From NCBI RefSeq assembly GCF_003755185.1, contig NZ_RKIC01000011.1, positions 283,018-347,017 on the forward strand: a stretch of 64,000 bases of DNA. The letters run 5' to 3'. Below the pieces are notes generated by a model, which was not told the DNA's origin, made no database searches, and worked only from the letters and a program-made list of their open reading frames with translations. The position numbers and the translations under genes were made by a program. This stretch comes from Frigoribacterium sp. PhB24. GTDB taxonomy: Bacteria; Actinomycetota; Actinomycetes; Actinomycetales; Microbacteriaceae. Positions 48,681-60,124 of this stretch are shown here, one piece after another (positions within the stretch are counted from its first letter, which is position 1; every line of letters begins with the position of its first letter).

Positions 48681-49689
48681 CGAAGCCCTCCCCTGTCAGG
48701 TCGACGAAGCGGTCCTCGAGGCTGGCTCCGGCCACCTCGAACCCGCGCACGCGAACGTCCGCGGCGACGAGGGCGACCACGATCGACTCGGGCGAGAGCC
48801 CCTCGACGGCGAGATCGGCCTCCACGCTCACCGAACCGCCTGCAGTCGCGGGCGTCGCGTCCGGCCGAACCCGCGCCTCCGGGGCGAGTCCCAGGCGCAC
48901 GAGGACGTCGCGGGCGGCGTCCGGGTCGGGCGTGAGCAGGCGGACCCGGTGCGTGCCGAGGGCGCGCAGGTCGTCGAGCGTGCCCTGGGTCAGCAGGCGT
49001 CCGGCGCTCATCACGCCGATGTGGGTGCACATCTGCTCGACCTCGCTGAGCAGGTGGCTCGAGACGAAGACGGTCGTGCCCTCGTCGGCGAGGGATCGGA
49101 TCAGGGTGCGGACCTCGCGCGTGCCTTGCGGGTCGAGGCCGTTGCTCGGTTCGTCGAGCACCAGCAGGTCCCGCGGCATGAGCAGGGCGTTGGCGATGCC
49201 GAGGCGCTGCTTCATGCCGAGCGAGTACGCGTGGGCCTTCTTCGCGGCGGCGTGCCCGAGCCCGACGCGGTCGAGGGCGGCGTCGACACGGGCGCGGCGC
49301 GTGGAGGCCGGGGCGGAGCGGTCGCCCGAGTCGAGCCGGTGCAGGTTGGCCCGGCCCGACAGGAACGGGTAGAACGCCGGGCCCTCGACCAGGGCGCCGA
49401 CACGAGGCAGCACGCGACGCAGGTCGTCGGGCATGGACCCGCCGAGCACCCGGATGTCGCCGCTCGACGCCGAGGTGAGCCCCAGCAGCATGCGGATCGT
49501 GCTGGTCTTGCCCGAGCCGTTCGGGCCGAGGAACCCGTAGACGCTGCCGTGCGGCACCGCGAGGTCGACACCGTCGACGGCCCGCTGGTGGCCGAACTGC
49601 TTCGTCAGACCCGTCGTCTCGACGGCGAACGCCCCTCGGGAGGCGTCGCCGTCGGTCGACGCCGGGACGGTGGCGGTGTCGTGGCTCAC
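48667..49689 (-). CDS. ABC transporter ATP-binding protein (BcrA/DrrA-like)
   Basis: A 340-residue nucleotide-binding subunit. Walker A GPNGSGKTS, Q-loop region LGLTSASSGDIRVLG, signature YSLGMKQRLGIA (the SLGMKQR variant of drug and lantibiotic exporters), Walker B LLVLDEPSNGLDPQG and switch His in SSHLLSE. A C-terminal regulatory extension of about 100 residues is present, as in DrrA/CcmA-like ATPases. It lies 10 bases after the LolA-like gene and overlaps the permease gene, so all three are one operon. Confidence 0.93.
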   Translation of the reverse strand: MSHDTATVPASTDGDASRGAFAVETTGLTKQFGHQRAVDGVDLAVPHGSVYGFLGPNGSGKTSTIRMLLGLTSASSGDIRVLGGSMPDDLRRVLPRVGALVEGPAFYPFLSGRANLHRLDSGDRSAPASTRRARVDAALDRVGLGHAAAKKAHAYSLGMKQRLGIANALLMPRDLLVLDEPSNGLDPQGTREVRTLIRSLADEGTTVFVSSHLLSEVEQMCTHIGVMSAGRLLTQGTLDDLRALGTHRVRLLTPDPDAARDVLVRLGLAPEARVRPDATPATAGGSVSVEADLAVEGLSPESIVVALVAADVRVRGFEVAGASLEDRFVDLTGEGFDVAG

Positions 49690-49699
49690 CGGCCGGAGG

Positions 49700-50794
49700 T
49701 CACTGACCGGCGACGGCGGCCTGCAGCGTCGAGGCGTCGACCGCCCCGGCGAAGACCCGGCCGTCGTCGGTGAGCAGGACCGAGACCAGCGAGGTCTCGA
49801 GCACGCGACCCCCGTCGACCTTCGTCGTCAGCTGGTCGAGCAACCCCGTGCTGTCGGCGTCGGCCGACGAGGTGCCGTCGGTCGACCCCGCTGCCGGGGT
49901 GACCCCGACGATCGTGCTCCAGCCGGAGCCGATCACGGTCTTCTCGGCGTGCGCCGCGTCGCCTTCCGACCGTCCGGAGGCGCCGGTCGGCACGGTCACG
50001 TCCGTCACGGTCGCGTCCGCCGGGGGAGTGAACGCGAAGACGGACGCCGCAGGGGCACCGAAGTCGACCGAGGTGAACCCGGCCGACAGGGCCGGGTCGC
50101 TCTGCCCCTTCGCGGCGACGACGACCTTGAGCGGGATGCCGGTCTCGGCGTCGACGGTGAGTGTCGCGCTCGCGACGAGCGTCGAGGAGTCCTTCGGGGT
50201 CAGGACGACCTGGTACGCGTCGCGTCCGGCCACCCTGACGTCGGAATCGGCCGTGACGGTCGTCGTGGGCTCGATCGACGACAGGACCAGGTCGGCCAGT
50301 TCGGCCGGGGTCTGCGGGACGGTGGTGCCGTCGGGCAGGGCGCTCGGCTTCTCGGTGGCCCCCCGATCGGGCAGCGTCGCGTGCGTCGCGTCCTTCGTCT
50401 TCGAGTCGTAGGTCCACACGCTCGACCCGTCACGGATCACGTTGCGCTCGGCGAGGTCGTCGATGACCTGCACCCTCTGCTTCGTGGCGCCGTCGGCGTA
50501 CACCTTGGCGGTGTGACTGCCGGTCAGCAGGTCGAGGGCGCCGGCGGCGTCGGACGACGACCCGCCGCCCGTGGCCTGCGCCGACACGTCGGGCAGCCCG
50601 AGGTCGGAGGTCTGCTCGATCGTGCCCGAGTAGGACGCCTCCGAGCTCGAGGCGGCCAGGGCCAGCACCTGCTGCGGGGTCTTGTCGGGCAGGTCGACGT
50701 CGGCCGTGGCCGAGACGGCGGGGACCACGATGCTCGCGGCGACGACGGCCACGGGGACGGCGGCGGCGGTGGCCCAGCGGGTGGACTTCTTCAT
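49700..50794 (-). CDS. Secreted LolA-like protein (DUF2092-type)
   Basis: A 364-residue exported protein with signal peptide MKKSTRWATAAAVPVAVVAASIV...ATA. The body shows the LolA/LppX-like half-barrel pattern: EASYSGTIEQTSDLGLP, KQRVQVIDDLAERNVIRDGSSVWTYDSKT, GRDAYQVVLTPKD and DAETGIPLKVVVAAKG. Gram-positive LolA-like proteins are often paired with ABC-2 transporters, as here. Lipid or lipoprotein binding at the membrane surface is an inference. GAGAGG precedes ATG 50794. First gene of the three-gene exporter operon. Confidence 0.82.
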   Translation of the reverse strand: MKKSTRWATAAAVPVAVVAASIVVPAVSATADVDLPDKTPQQVLALAASSSEASYSGTIEQTSDLGLPDVSAQATGGGSSSDAAGALDLLTGSHTAKVYADGATKQRVQVIDDLAERNVIRDGSSVWTYDSKTKDATHATLPDRGATEKPSALPDGTTVPQTPAELADLVLSSIEPTTTVTADSDVRVAGRDAYQVVLTPKDSSTLVASATLTVDAETGIPLKVVVAAKGQSDPALSAGFTSVDFGAPAASVFAFTPPADATVTDVTVPTGASGRSEGDAAHAEKTVIGSGWSTIVGVTPAAGSTDGTSSADADSTGLLDQLTTKVDGGRVLETSLVSVLLTDDGRVFAGAVDASTLQAAVAGQ

Positions 50795-50917
50795 GACGAT
50801 CGCGACCTCTCACGCCGGGCCCCGAGCGGGTCGGCGATTGGACGGGAGACTACGCGCGAAGCCTGGAGATCGCTGTCATTCCGGCCGAGGTCCGCTCGAC
50901 GTCGAGCGACGTGGGTA

Positions 50918-51229
50918 TCAGAGCTCGACGACCTCGAACTCGAGCAGGTCGGCACCCGTCGCGACGGGACCCCTCGGGGCGTCGCCCGACCCGGTGGGGC
51001 GGGCGTGGACGGCCTGCGCGCCGTCGGCCGACCAGGCCGCGAAGTCCTCTTCGCTGCGCCAGGTCGTCACGACGAAGTAGCGGTCGTCGCCCGCGACGGG
51101 ACGCAACAGCTGGAACCCCTCGAACCCCTCCGCCCCGTCGACCGAGTGCTTGCGCGCGGCGAAGCGTTTCTCGAGCTCGGGGCCGGAGCCCTCGGGGACG
51201 TGGATGGCGTTGATCTTGACGACGGACAC
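50918..51229 (-). CDS. MhuD-like antibiotic biosynthesis monooxygenase-fold protein (heme degrading)
   Basis: A 103-residue ferredoxin-like ABM-domain protein. The three heme-site residues of mycobacterial MhuD are conserved at the same positions: Asn7 (KINAI), Trp66 (FAAWS) and His75 (AVHAR). MhuD opens heme to mycobilin and releases iron, so the same reaction is plausible. GTG 51229 follows GAAAGG. No heme transporter is adjacent, but an FBP-domain gene precedes it on the same strand. The family call is strong; activity is an inference from residues. Confidence 0.82.
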   Translation of the reverse strand: MSVVKINAIHVPEGSGPELEKRFAARKHSVDGAEGFEGFQLLRPVAGDDRYFVVTTWRSEEDFAAWSADGAQAVHARPTGSGDAPRGPVATGADLLEFEVVEL

Positions 51230-51296
51230 GACGGTGCCTTTCGGTGGGGGGCGGAGGACGAGGAGGTGCGGTGACGACCCGGGGGACGACCGCGCG

Positions 51297-51779
51297 TCAG
51301 GCGGTCTTCATGACGTTGGCCGTGAACCCCTGGACCCGCTCGGCGAGGCCGGCCGAGCGGCGAGCGATCTGCTCGGGTGGGTTGAGGTGTGGGGGAGCGA
51401 CCCGGATCAGCAAAGAGCAGGCGAGGTCCTCGCAGATGTAGGTGCCGAGCGTGTTGCCGTTCAGGCCGGCCTCGCCCGCTTTGGGGGCGGTGAAGAGTCG
51501 CACCTGCGTGGCCGGCTGGGGCGAGTGGCAGAGCGAGCACATGGCGGCGATGCCGGGGCGCAACGAGCTGCTCGACGAGCGGACGACGAGACCGACGGGC
51601 CGGTCGTCCATCCAGTGCACGATGTAGCCCCGGTGGTGGGCCTGCGGATCACGCCAGCCCAGGAACTCGCGCTCCTCCCACAGCATCTCGTGCAGACCGG
51701 GGATCGGCAGACGGTCGAGGTCGCCCGGCAGGGCGTTGACGAACGACTCGCGGATGTCGTTCTCGGTCAGCGGCTTCAT
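51297..51779 (-). CDS. FBP-domain (FusB-type zinc-binding) protein
   Basis: A 160-residue protein with helical N-terminus (MKPLTENDIRESFVNALPGDLDRLPIPGL) and a C-terminal treble-clef zinc site, AMCSLCHSP ... TYICEDLACSLLI. This architecture is the FBP domain of elongation-factor-G-binding proteins related to FusB, which free EF-G from the ribosome and can give fusidic acid resistance. In actinobacteria it is usually a chromosomal housekeeping gene. AGGGAG precedes ATG 51779. Resistance cannot be concluded from sequence. Confidence 0.85.
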   Translation of the reverse strand: MKPLTENDIRESFVNALPGDLDRLPIPGLHEMLWEEREFLGWRDPQAHHRGYIVHWMDDRPVGLVVRSSSSSLRPGIAAMCSLCHSPQPATQVRLFTAPKAGEAGLNGNTLGTYICEDLACSLLIRVAPPHLNPPEQIARRSAGLAERVQGFTANVMKTA

Positions 51780-51823
51780 GTTCTCCCTCGTGCCGTCGGG
51801 TCTCGTCAGCCTACGCGCCGGTC

Positions 51824-51836
51824 TAGCGTGGACGCG
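51824..51836 (+). promoter_or_regulatory. Probable -10 box for a leaderless transcript
   Basis: TAGCGT (51824-51829), six bases, then GTG 51836. There is no Shine-Dalgarno. Confidence 0.5.
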
Positions 51837-52660
51837 TGACGACCCCCGACGACGACCGCGAGCGGACCGTCACCCGTCGGCTGCGGGCCGCGGGCTGCGT
51901 CTTCGCCGAGGACGAGGCGCGGTTGCTGCTCGCCGAGGCCGGCGACGGCCCCGGACTCGAGGCGATGGTCGCCGACCGCGTGGCGGGACGGCCCCTCGAG
52001 CAGGTCCTCGGCTGGGCGGCCTTCGCCGGGCGACGCATCGTCGTCGAACCGGGCGTCTTCGTGCCCCGCCGGCGGACCGAGCTCGTCCTGCGGCAGGCCT
52101 CGGCGGTGCTCTCGACCACGGACGAGGCGGCCGGCGTACCCGGCGGCGTCGCGTCCCGTCCCCTCGCCGTGCTCGAACTGTGTTGCGGTGCCGCCGCCGT
52201 CGCGACGACGCTCGCCGCCGAGCACCCCGGGCTCGACCTCTGGGCCACCGACCTCGACCCGGTGGCAGTTCACTGCGCCCGCAGCAACCTGGGTGAGCGA
52301 GGGACGGTCGTCCGGGGTGACCTGTTCGACGGCCTGCCCGCCTCGCTCCGCGGTCGGGTGAGGCTGATCGCGGCGAACGCGCCGTACGTCCCGACCGACG
52401 CGATCGCGTCCATGCCCCCCGAGGCGCGCCTCCACGAGTCGCCGCTCGCCCTCGACGGCGGGGCCGACGGACTCGACCTCCACCGGCGGATCGCGGCGGA
52501 GGTCGGCGACTGGCTGGCGCCGGGCGGCACCCTCGTCCTCGAGACGAGCGAGCGTCAGGCGGCCGAGACGCAGGAGGCGCTGGTCGCCGCGGGCCACCGG
52601 GCCCGCATCGTCCGCGACGACGAGATCGACGGCACGGTCGTCGTCGCCGTCGCGCGGTGA
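51836..52660 (+). CDS. PrmC/HemK-like putative protein N5-glutamine methyltransferase
   Basis: A 274-residue SAM-dependent methyltransferase with a short N-terminal helical domain and class I Rossmann core: VLELCCGAAAVATTLA (motif I), LWATDLDPVAVHCARSNL, and AANAPYVPTDAI in place of the N-P-P-Y catalytic motif. PLEQVLGWAAFAGRRIVVEPGVFVPRRRTE matches PrmC substrate-release-factor contacts. The first Pro of NPPY is Ala, as I recall for an actinobacterial paralogue group. It may methylate a protein other than RF1/RF2. It stands alone with a leaderless-type start. Confidence 0.85.
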   Translation: MTTPDDDRERTVTRRLRAAGCVFAEDEARLLLAEAGDGPGLEAMVADRVAGRPLEQVLGWAAFAGRRIVVEPGVFVPRRRTELVLRQASAVLSTTDEAAGVPGGVASRPLAVLELCCGAAAVATTLAAEHPGLDLWATDLDPVAVHCARSNLGERGTVVRGDLFDGLPASLRGRVRLIAANAPYVPTDAIASMPPEARLHESPLALDGGADGLDLHRRIAAEVGDWLAPGGTLVLETSERQAAETQEALVAAGHRARIVRDDEIDGTVVVAVAR

Positions 52661-52694
52661 GGAGTCGGTGACGTCGTCCGGTGGGGGCGGTGGC

Positions 52695-53174
52695 TCAGCG
52701 GTCGGCCGGTGAGACCGAGTCGACGACGGGGGACTCGGGGGTGCCCGAGATCTGGCAGGTCCACTCGGTGGCAGGGCGTCCGTCGGCGAGGTGGCCCATG
52801 GTGACGGTGGCCACGGCTCCGGTCGTGCTGTCGCGGACGTCGTCGGTCTCGTAGGCCCGGACGTCGTCGAGGTGGGGCAGGTCGGGGTGCTGTTCGCCGA
52901 TCGCCGTGACGCACGCGTGCCACGCGGGGGGCGCCTCCTGGGCCTGGGCCGTGGCGGGGGCGGGCGGCTCGGTCGTCGGCAGTGCGGTGGCGTCGGGCAG
53001 TGCCGTCGCGTCGTCCGAGGCCGTGGGGGAGGGCGTGACGCGCTCGGAGGCCGACGGGTTCGTGCTCGGCCCACCGTCCGCGCAGCCCGTGACGAGCAGA
53101 GCGACGGCGAGGCCGGCGACGGTCAGGGCCGAGGGCGCGATCACGCGACGGGTCGGGTGGTGGGGGCGGGGCAC
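52695..53174 (-). CDS. Small lipoprotein of unknown function
   Basis: A 159-residue exported protein. GTG 53174 is preceded by GAGGAG. The signal ends in the lipobox LLVTGCADG (Cys near residue 27). A Ser/Thr/Pro/Ala-rich linker of about 45 residues follows, then a compact domain with two Cys (WHACVTAIGEQHPDL and TEWTCQISGTPESP) likely forming a disulfide. I recognise no family. It is single and divergent from sseB. Confidence 0.72.
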   Translation of the reverse strand: MPRPHHPTRRVIAPSALTVAGLAVALLVTGCADGGPSTNPSASERVTPSPTASDDATALPDATALPTTEPPAPATAQAQEAPPAWHACVTAIGEQHPDLPHLDDVRAYETDDVRDSTTGAVATVTMGHLADGRPATEWTCQISGTPESPVVDSVSPADR

Positions 53175-53290
53175 AGGGCTCCTCAGGACGGTGCAGCGCG
53201 ACGGTGTGTTGCACAGGGTAGCGAGGGCCGGGGACGCACACCACGCAGGACGCGGAGCCGACACGGAGGTTCGCCCGGCAGGCTGGTCTG

Positions 53291-53743
53291 ATGACCGAAA
53301 CGGACAACCGCGAAAAGACCGCACTCGAGCAGGCCATCAGCAAGGGTCAGGCGGGTGAGGGCGACATGAACAGCGTGCTCGCCGAATTCGTCAACGCCCA
53401 GGTCGTCGTCGCCACGGCCACCGACGCGCAGGAGTCGTTGAACGACCTGCAGCCCGTCCTCTTCGACCGTGAGGGCGTTCCGATGCTCGCTGCCTTCACC
53501 CACGTCGACATGATCGGCGAGCAGGTCAAGGGTGTCGCTCAGTTCTCGGCGACGCTCCCGGCGGCCGAACTCGTGCAGGCCATCCCGGCCGAGACCGGTC
53601 TCGTCGTCAACCCGGGCAACCGTGAGGGCTTCGAGATGCTGCCCGAGGGTGTGGCCCAGCTGGCGAACGACGTCCGCCAGCTCGTCGCCGACCACGAGGC
53701 CGCGGGTTCGCCCGAGCCCGGACAGCCCGCCCGCGTCGTCTGA
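53291..53743 (+). CDS. SseB N-terminal domain protein
   Basis: A 150-residue cytosolic protein with the SseB fold pattern: TALEQAISKGQAGEGDMNSVLAEFVNAQVVV, QPVLFDREGVPMLAAFTHVDMI and TGLVVNPGNREGFEMLPEGV. The SseB-like domain is widespread in actinobacteria with no settled role (related to HrpP/SseB accessory domains). CAGGCT six bases before ATG 53291 may be a weak -10 of a leaderless message. A hairpin follows the stop. Confidence 0.85.
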   Translation: MTETDNREKTALEQAISKGQAGEGDMNSVLAEFVNAQVVVATATDAQESLNDLQPVLFDREGVPMLAAFTHVDMIGEQVKGVAQFSATLPAAELVQAIPAETGLVVNPGNREGFEMLPEGVAQLANDVRQLVADHEAAGSPEPGQPARVV

Positions 53744-53764
53744 CCTCTCCTCGGCACGACCCCC

Positions 53765-53797
53765 CGACGCCCCGACCGCATGCCGGTCGGGGCGTCG
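53765..53797 (+). terminator. Terminator hairpin 3' of sseB-like gene
   Basis: CGACGCCCCGACCG (53765-53778) pairs perfectly with 53784-53797 around CATGC. It separates the sseB-like gene from the gcv promoter. Confidence 0.8.
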
Positions 53798-53859
53798 GTC
53801 GTCGCCCGGGCCACCGGAGTCGCGCGCGATCCCGAAACCTGCGTGTCACACGACGGCGC

Positions 53860-53865
53860 TAGGCT
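53860..53865 (+). promoter_or_regulatory. Probable -10 box of the gcv operon
   Basis: TAGGCT lies about 35 bases before the first aptamer of the glycine riboswitch. The -35 cannot be fixed by eye. Confidence 0.4.
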
Positions 53866-53898
53866 GACGCCACAACCGAACATCGGGCCACGAACACG

Positions 53899-54108
53899 TC
53901 GCGGGAGAGCTCCGGTGCGCAGAGACTGCGCCGACCGGGCACCGAAGGAGCAAGCTCCCCGCCAATCTCTCAGGTACGCGTACCGCGACGGACTGGCCAC
54001 TCTGAAAAGCAGGAGGCGCGAGGCGGTCGACAGACCCCTCGCCGGTCCTCGCCCACGGTGAAAACCGGCCCCGGCCGGTGAAGCTCTCAGGCCCATGACA
54101 GAGGGGGA
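53899..54108 (+). promoter_or_regulatory. Tandem glycine riboswitch upstream of gcvT
   Basis: Two aptamers in series fill most of the 472-base gap before gcvT. Aptamer 1 starts at GCGGGAGAGC (53901) and shows GCACCGAAGGAGCAAGC, CCGCCAATCTCTCAGGTA and GGACTGGCCACTCTGA. Aptamer 2 starts near 54010 and has the typical end GGTGAAGCTCTCAGGCCC followed by ATGACAGAGGGGGA. Glycine binding normally switches on expression of the glycine cleavage genes, which follow directly. The second aptamer contains a GGAGGCGCG core at 54012-54020. The boundaries are approximate. Confidence 0.9.
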
Positions 54109-54215
54109 GCCCCGACCGGCGCAGCGCCCGGCGGGGCTGCCCCGTCGTGCACCACCGCACGACACCGTTCCCGGCCGAGACACCTGGCGGCCGGTCCGTC
54201 CCTCCAGGAGTCACG

Positions 54216-55490
54216 ATGTCCGACGCAGCCTCGAACCTTCCCGCCGCCCCCGGGCCCGACGACGACGACCTCGACCTCGTCGACCCGGGCGACGATCCGA
54301 GCGGTGACCTCGTCATCGGCACCGACGGCACCGAGGGCATCGCCACCGGCCCGGGCACGGGCGACGATCTGGTCGGCGCCGACGACCCCGACGAGCGGTT
54401 CAGCCCCCTGCACGAGGTGCACGTCGCCGCCGGCGCCGTGTTCACCGACTTCGCCGGGTGGCAGATGCCGGTCCGCTACGACTCCGACCTCGCCGAGCAC
54501 CATGCCGTCCGGACGGCGGCCGGACTCTTCGACCTCTCGCACATGGCCGAGATCGCCGTCGTGGGTCCCGACGCCGGGACTTTCCTCGACCACGCCCTGG
54601 CCGGCACCCTCTCGACGATCGCCGTCGGGCGGGCGAAGTACTCGCTCCTCCTCGCCGCCGAGGGCGGAATCGTCGACGACCTGGTCGTCTACCGTCTCGA
54701 CGAGCACGACTTCCTGGTCGTGGCCAACGCGGGAAACCGCGAGGCGGCGTTCGCGGCCCTGGCGACCCGCGCCTCCGGGTTCGACGTCACCGTCGACGAC
54801 GAGAGCGACGACACCGCGCTGATCGCCGTCCAGGGGCCCGAGAGCGAAGGCGTGCTCGACGAACTCGTCACGGCCGATCGCCTCCAGCCCGACGCCCCGC
54901 TGTCGACGCTGCGGTACTACCGCGTGCTGCAGGCCACCTTCGACGACGCCCCCGTGCTGATCGCGCGGACCGGCTACACGGGCGAGGACGGCTTCGAGCT
55001 CTACGTCGACCCCGAGACCGCACCGTCGGTGTGGGCCGCGATCGCCGAGGCCGGCGGGCCCCGAGGCCTCGTCCCCGCGGGGCTGGCCAGTCGCGACACC
55101 CTGCGTCTCGAAGCCGGCATGCCGCTGTACGGGCACGAGCTCGGCCTCGACGTGCGCCCCGACCAGGCCGGGCTCGGCCGGGTCGTCGACACCTCGAAGG
55201 ACTTCGTCGGGCGCTCGGGCGTCGAGCCCGCCGCCGACGCTCGCGTCCTCGTCGGGCTGACGCTCACCGGGCGGCGGGCCGCGCGAGCGGGTTACCCCGT
55301 CGTCACGGACGACGGCACCGTGGTCGGCGAGGTCACGAGCGGCGCGCTGTCGCCGACCCTCGGCCACCCGGTGGCCATGGCCTTCGTCGACCCCGACGTC
55401 GTCGACCGCGGCCCCGCGCTGGTCGTCGACGTCCGCGGCACCGCCGTCGCCGCGACCGTCGTCCCGCTGCCCTTCTACAAGCGCTCCTAG
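54216..55490 (+). CDS. gcvT: Glycine cleavage system T protein (aminomethyltransferase)
   Basis: Takes the aminomethyl group from lipoyl-GcvH and passes the one-carbon unit to tetrahydrofolate, releasing ammonia. The core is clear: FTDFAGWQMPVRYDSDLAEHHAVRTAAGLFDLSHMAEI, YSLLLAAEGGIVDDLVVYRL, ARTGYTGEDGFELY, GLASRDTLRLEAGMPLYGHEL and SPTLGHPVAMAFV. ATG 54216 follows AGGAG. At 424 residues it carries an unusual acidic N-terminal extension of about 60 residues (PGPDDDDLDLVDPGDDPSG...) before the conserved start. First gene of the riboswitch-controlled operon. Confidence 0.96.
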   Translation: MSDAASNLPAAPGPDDDDLDLVDPGDDPSGDLVIGTDGTEGIATGPGTGDDLVGADDPDERFSPLHEVHVAAGAVFTDFAGWQMPVRYDSDLAEHHAVRTAAGLFDLSHMAEIAVVGPDAGTFLDHALAGTLSTIAVGRAKYSLLLAAEGGIVDDLVVYRLDEHDFLVVANAGNREAAFAALATRASGFDVTVDDESDDTALIAVQGPESEGVLDELVTADRLQPDAPLSTLRYYRVLQATFDDAPVLIARTGYTGEDGFELYVDPETAPSVWAAIAEAGGPRGLVPAGLASRDTLRLEAGMPLYGHELGLDVRPDQAGLGRVVDTSKDFVGRSGVEPAADARVLVGLTLTGRRAARAGYPVVTDDGTVVGEVTSGALSPTLGHPVAMAFVDPDVVDRGPALVVDVRGTAVAATVVPLPFYKRS

Positions 55491-55517
55491 GCACTCCCTC
55501 CCCCGAAAGGACCGGCC

Positions 55518-55891
55518 ATGACCGATCTCACCGCACTGAAGTACACCGCCGAGCACGAGTGGCTCCTGATCGACGGCGACACCGCCACCGTGGGCATCAC
55601 CGACTACGCGGCCGACAAGCTGGGCGACGTCGTCTACGTCGACCTGCCCGCCGAAGGGACCGAGGTCGAGACCGGCACGGTCGTCGGCGAGATCGAGTCG
55701 ACCAAGTCGGTCGGCGAGTTGTTCGCCCCGGCGCTCGGCACGGTTCTCGAGGCCAACCAGGCCGTCGTCGACAGCCCCGACCTGGTCAACAGCGACCCGT
55801 TCGGCGACGGCTGGCTCATCAAGATCACCCTGTCGTCGACCGACGGCCAGGGCCTGCTCTCGCGTGACGAGTACGTCGCGCTGACCGCCGA

Positions 55892-55895
<4 letters not shown>
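55518..55895 (+). CDS. gcvH: Glycine cleavage system H protein
   Basis: The 125-residue lipoyl carrier shuttling the aminomethyl intermediate between GcvP, GcvT and the dehydrogenase. YTAEHEWL at the start and the lipoylation site [12 protein letters not shown] (Lys in STKS) are intact. GAAAGGA precedes ATG 55518, and the stop overlaps gcvP (ATGA). Confidence 0.98.
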
Positions 55896-58819
<2,924 letters not shown>

Positions 58820-58849
58820 CACCGGCCCCGAGCGGCCCGTCCTCGAGAC

Positions 58850-58893
58850 GGGAAACCGCCAGCACCCGATCCCGTCGAGTGCTGGCGGTTCCC
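58850..58893 (+). terminator. Terminator hairpin 3' of the gcv operon
   Basis: AACCGCCAGCAC (58854-58865) pairs with GTGCTGGCGGTT (58879-58890), with three further G-C pairs beyond a one-base bulge. The loop is 13 bases. The remaining spacer to 59105 holds no gene that I can see. Confidence 0.7.
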
Positions 58894-59105
58894 TCTGGGC
58901 CCCCCGGACGTCGGCCGCCGAGTGTCGCGGAAGGCGTTCACGTAGCGGCGACCGTCCCGATCGACGCCCGGGGGACAGCTCACGCTGTTCGGCTTGCCCG
59001 GATCGTCACGACCCGTGGGTACATCTGACTCGCCCCCCGAACGGGTGTCAAGGCCTGTGGCCCAGGTGAGGCGCTCGCCACGCCGGTTCGACCGCCCGAG
59101 GGGCG

Positions 59106-59933
59106 TCAGGACGGCAGACCGAAGAGGCCCGGGAAGGCCGTGGCCGCCCACGGGTAACCCACGAACACGGCCGCGTCCATCAAGAAGTGGGCGGCGACGA
59201 GGGGCAGTACCCGGCCGAAGCGCTGGTAGAGCCAACCGAACGCGATGCCCATGACGACGTTTCCGACGAACGCGCCGAACCCCTGGTAGAGGTGGTAGCT
59301 GCCCCGCAAGAGGGCCGCGGTGACGATGATCGACCAGGTCCGCCAGCCGAGGTCGCGGAGGCGCGCGAAGAGGTAGGCGACGACGATCACCTCCTCGGTC
59401 ACCCCGGCCCGCAGGGCCGAGAGCAGCAGCACGGGGACGGTCCACCAGTGCTCGCCGAGGTTCGTCGGGACCACCGTGACGGTGAGGTCGAGGGCCTTTC
59501 CGGCCAGGTAGAGGCCGACGCCCGGGATGCCGATGGCCAGAGCGAGGCCGATGCCGCCCAGGGTGTCGCGCCCGGCGCGGGAGAAGTCGACGCCGAGGCG
59601 GCCCAGGTGCGGTCGCTCCTCGCGCCAGAGCAAGAAGGCCACGAGCAGCACCGGCACGAGGTCGACCGCGACGCCGAGCACCTGGTACGCGAGGTCGAAG
59701 AACTCACGACTGCTCAGCGGCGAGTTGAGCGTGGCCGTCTGCTGCGAGAGCGCGGTCTGCTGCGTGAGCCGGTTGACGATCGACAGCACCGAGTACACGG
59801 CCGACGCGCCCAGGGAGAGACCCAGGACGATCACGATCTCGACCCGGAGGCGCGCCCGGGTCATCGGGGCCGGGTGCGGTGCGAGGGCCACGGGTGGTGT
59901 CGCATCGGGGGCGGGGTCGTGGTGGCGGCTCAC
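59106..59933 (-). CDS. CPBP-family intramembrane metalloprotease (CAAX/Abi)
   Basis: A 275-residue membrane protein with about seven or eight hydrophobic helices. The CPBP active-site motifs are intact: EEVIVVAYLFARL (Glu-Glu and Arg), RGSYHLYQGFG (His) and AAHFLMD (His and Asp). Relatives cut membrane substrates or protect against self-bacteriocins; no such genes are adjacent. The N-terminal 25 residues are polar and cytoplasmic. Divergent from the opp operon. Confidence 0.87.
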   Translation of the reverse strand: MSRHHDPAPDATPPVALAPHPAPMTRARLRVEIVIVLGLSLGASAVYSVLSIVNRLTQQTALSQQTATLNSPLSSREFFDLAYQVLGVAVDLVPVLLVAFLLWREERPHLGRLGVDFSRAGRDTLGGIGLALAIGIPGVGLYLAGKALDLTVTVVPTNLGEHWWTVPVLLLSALRAGVTEEVIVVAYLFARLRDLGWRTWSIIVTAALLRGSYHLYQGFGAFVGNVVMGIAFGWLYQRFGRVLPLVAAHFLMDAAVFVGYPWAATAFPGLFGLPS

Positions 59934-60124
59934 GGGGTGATGGTACGGGACCGACGTGAGGGGGATGACCCGCGCCTCCCAAGCCGACGGCGAACAATAC
60001 CTGCCAGGTGGCGGATTTCTCGCAGCCGATTCATGCGAACTTCAGGCACTCCGCGCAACGAACCGCATGCCGACGCAATGATCCGGCGAGTTGGTTTCCG
60101 TCGTGTAACCGTTGCCGTGGGGGT

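Noticed and set aside
51297-51779. Fusidic acid resistance gene
   Set aside because: The FBP fold is shared with FusB, but actinobacterial chromosomal members are common and there is no mobile or resistance context.
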